Shown here piece by piece: positions 62,933 through 64,000 of a stretch of DNA of 64,000 bases. The stretch covers positions 61,088,563 to 61,152,562 of the forward strand of contig CANTUZ010000002.1 in NCBI GenBank assembly GCA_947846985.1. The letters run 5' to 3'. Both the position numbers and the translations under genes were made by a program. Numbering within the stretch: the stretch's first letter is position 1; every line of letters starts with the position of its first letter. The notes below the pieces were generated by a model. That model was given only the letters and a program-made list of their open reading frames with translations. It searched no databases and was not told the origin of the DNA. The DNA comes from Fratercula arctica. Taxonomy: Eukaryota; Chordata; Aves; Charadriiformes; Alcidae.

Positions 62933-64000
62933 TCATAGAATCATAGAATCATAGAATCATAGAACCATAGGGTTGGAAGGGACCTCTGGAGATCATCTAG
63001 TCCAACCCCCCTGCCTGAGCAGGGTCACCTAGAGCAGGTTACACAGGAACGCGTCCAGGCAGGTTTTGAATGTCTCCAGAGATGGAGACTCCACCACCTC
63101 TCTGGGCAGCGTGTTCCAGTGCTCTGCCACCCTCAGGGTAAAGAAGTTCCTCCTCATGTTTAGGTGGAACTTCTTGTGCTCAAGTTTGTGCCCATTGCCT
63201 CTTGTCCTGTCCCCGGGCACTACTGAAAAGAGCCTGGTCCCATCCTCCTGACACCCACCCTTTAAGTATTTATAAGTGTTGATAAGATCCCCCCTCAGCC
63301 GTCTTTTTTCCAGACTGAAGAGACCCAAATCCCTCAGCCTTTCCTCATAAGAGAGGTGTTCCAGTCCCCTAATCATCTTTGTAGCCCTCTGCTGCACCCT
63401 TTCCAGCAGTTCCCTGTCCTTCTGGAACCGGGGAGCCCAGAACTGGACACAGTACTCCAGGTGTGGCCTCACCAAGGCAGAGTAGAGGGGGAAGATGACC
63501 TCCCTTGACCTGCTGGCCACACTCTTTTTGATGCACCCCAGGATGCCACTGGTCTTCTTGGCTACAAGGGCACATTGCTGGCTCATGGTCATCCTGTTGT
63601 CCACCAGGACTCCCAGATCTCTTTCCACAGAGCTGCTCTCCAGCAGGTCAGCCCCCAACCTGTACTGGTGCATGGGGTTGTTCCTCCCCAGGTGCAGCAC
63701 CCTACACTTGCCCTTGTTGAATTTCATAAGGTTTCTCTCTGCCCAGATCTCCAACCTGTCCAGGTCTCTCTATATGGCAGCACAGCCCTCCGGTGTGTCA
63801 GCCGCCCCCCCAGCTTTGTGTCATCAGCAAACTTGCTGAGGGTGCACTCTGTCCCCTCATCCAGGTCATTGATGAATATATTGAAGAGGACTGGACCCAG
63901 TACTGACCCCTGGGGAACACCACTCGTCACTGGTCTCCAACTAGATTCTGTGCCCCTAATCACAACCCTCTGAGCTCTATCTTTCAACCAGTTTTCTATC
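62933..64000 (-). mobile_element. Young CR1 LINE, continues beyond the window
   Basis: The plus strand starts with four to five reversed tail units (TCATAGAA), then 'GGGTTGGAAGGGACCTCTGGAGATCATCTAGTCC' and the CR1 3' UTR. ORF2 is on the minus strand and leaves the window at 64000. This is the longest (over 1 kb) and one of the best preserved copies here. Its C-terminus is almost identical to the plus-strand copy at 18.7-19.1 kb. Confidence 0.97.
63029..63987 (-). pseudogene. CR1 ORF2 reverse transcriptase, C-terminal part, broken
   Basis: CR1 ORF2 codes for the endonuclease/reverse transcriptase that copies CR1 RNA at the target site. Visible here are the palm motifs [20 protein letters not shown] (about 63906-63950) and the catalytic FADD box (63820-63831). 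Next come [57 protein letters not shown] and the C-terminal [17 protein letters not shown], with the stop at 63029-63031. Two lesions are seen. A frame change in a 7-C run (63805-63811) follows FADDTKLGG, and an in-frame TAG at 63770-63772 stands where CR1 copies normally have CAG. The remaining 241 codons downstream are open. The N-terminus is outside the window. The copy cannot make a functional enzyme. Confidence 0.93.

Noticed and set aside
63495..63973. Plus-strand frames of 114 and 132 codons at the right edge
   Set aside because: Antisense shadows of the CR1 ORF2 on the minus strand.
1..64000. CRISPR arrays, tRNA, rRNA, snRNA or bacterial operons
   Set aside because: None seen. Spaced direct repeats are absent and no tRNA or U-snRNA consensus segments were noticed on either strand by eye.

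Overview
This window looks like bird nuclear DNA: an AT-rich gene desert or the inside of a very large intron. The main evidence is a set of CR1 non-LTR retrotransposon copies. They carry the avian CR1 3' end (8-bp ATTCTATG tail repeats and the conserved 'GGTTGGACTAGATGATCTCCAGAGG'-type 3' UTR, seen in both orientations), and three to four of them still show a recognisable CR1 reverse transcriptase C-terminus. The rest is low-GC unique sequence with short microsatellites and no bacterial-style coding. No complete protein-coding gene, tRNA, rRNA or snRNA was recognised. Almost all open frames of 60-140 codons look like chance frames or lie inside CR1.

Layout. 1-12.5 kb: unique AT-rich sequence with T-rich tracts. 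12.5-13.4 kb: an old, strongly decayed CR1 (+). 15.7-17.3 kb: two phase-compatible exon-like open segments on the minus strand, a 21-bp palindrome and a weak ancient LINE trace. 18.7-19.2 kb: a young CR1 3' fragment (+) whose last ~75 bp are present twice. 20.7-24.1 kb: a short exon-like segment, ancient repeat traces and two old CR1 scraps in opposite orientations. 24.5-25.2 kb: a CR1 (-). 26.5-26.7 kb: an AT-rich degenerate tandem array. 30.2-30.9 kb: a CR1 internal piece (+) that lacks the 3' end. 41.1-41.8 kb: another CR1 (-). 44-46 kb: MIR-like and other ancient amniote repeat traces and an (AAGCA)n microsatellite. 53-60 kb: several exon-like segments on both strands, the best being a 45-nt candidate microexon at 59744-59788 (+). 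62.2-62.9 kb: a putative endogenous-retrovirus LTR with a TATA box. 62.9-64 kb: a young CR1 (-) running off the window edge.

Nothing here forms a working pathway. The supportable biology is the layered history of retroposon insertions: several ages of CR1, one possible LTR and ancestral amniote SINE remnants. A few splice-flanked open segments may be exons of a large gene or of lncRNAs. I saw no convincing new biological system. The candidate exons are the items most worth testing against transcript and multi-bird alignment data.
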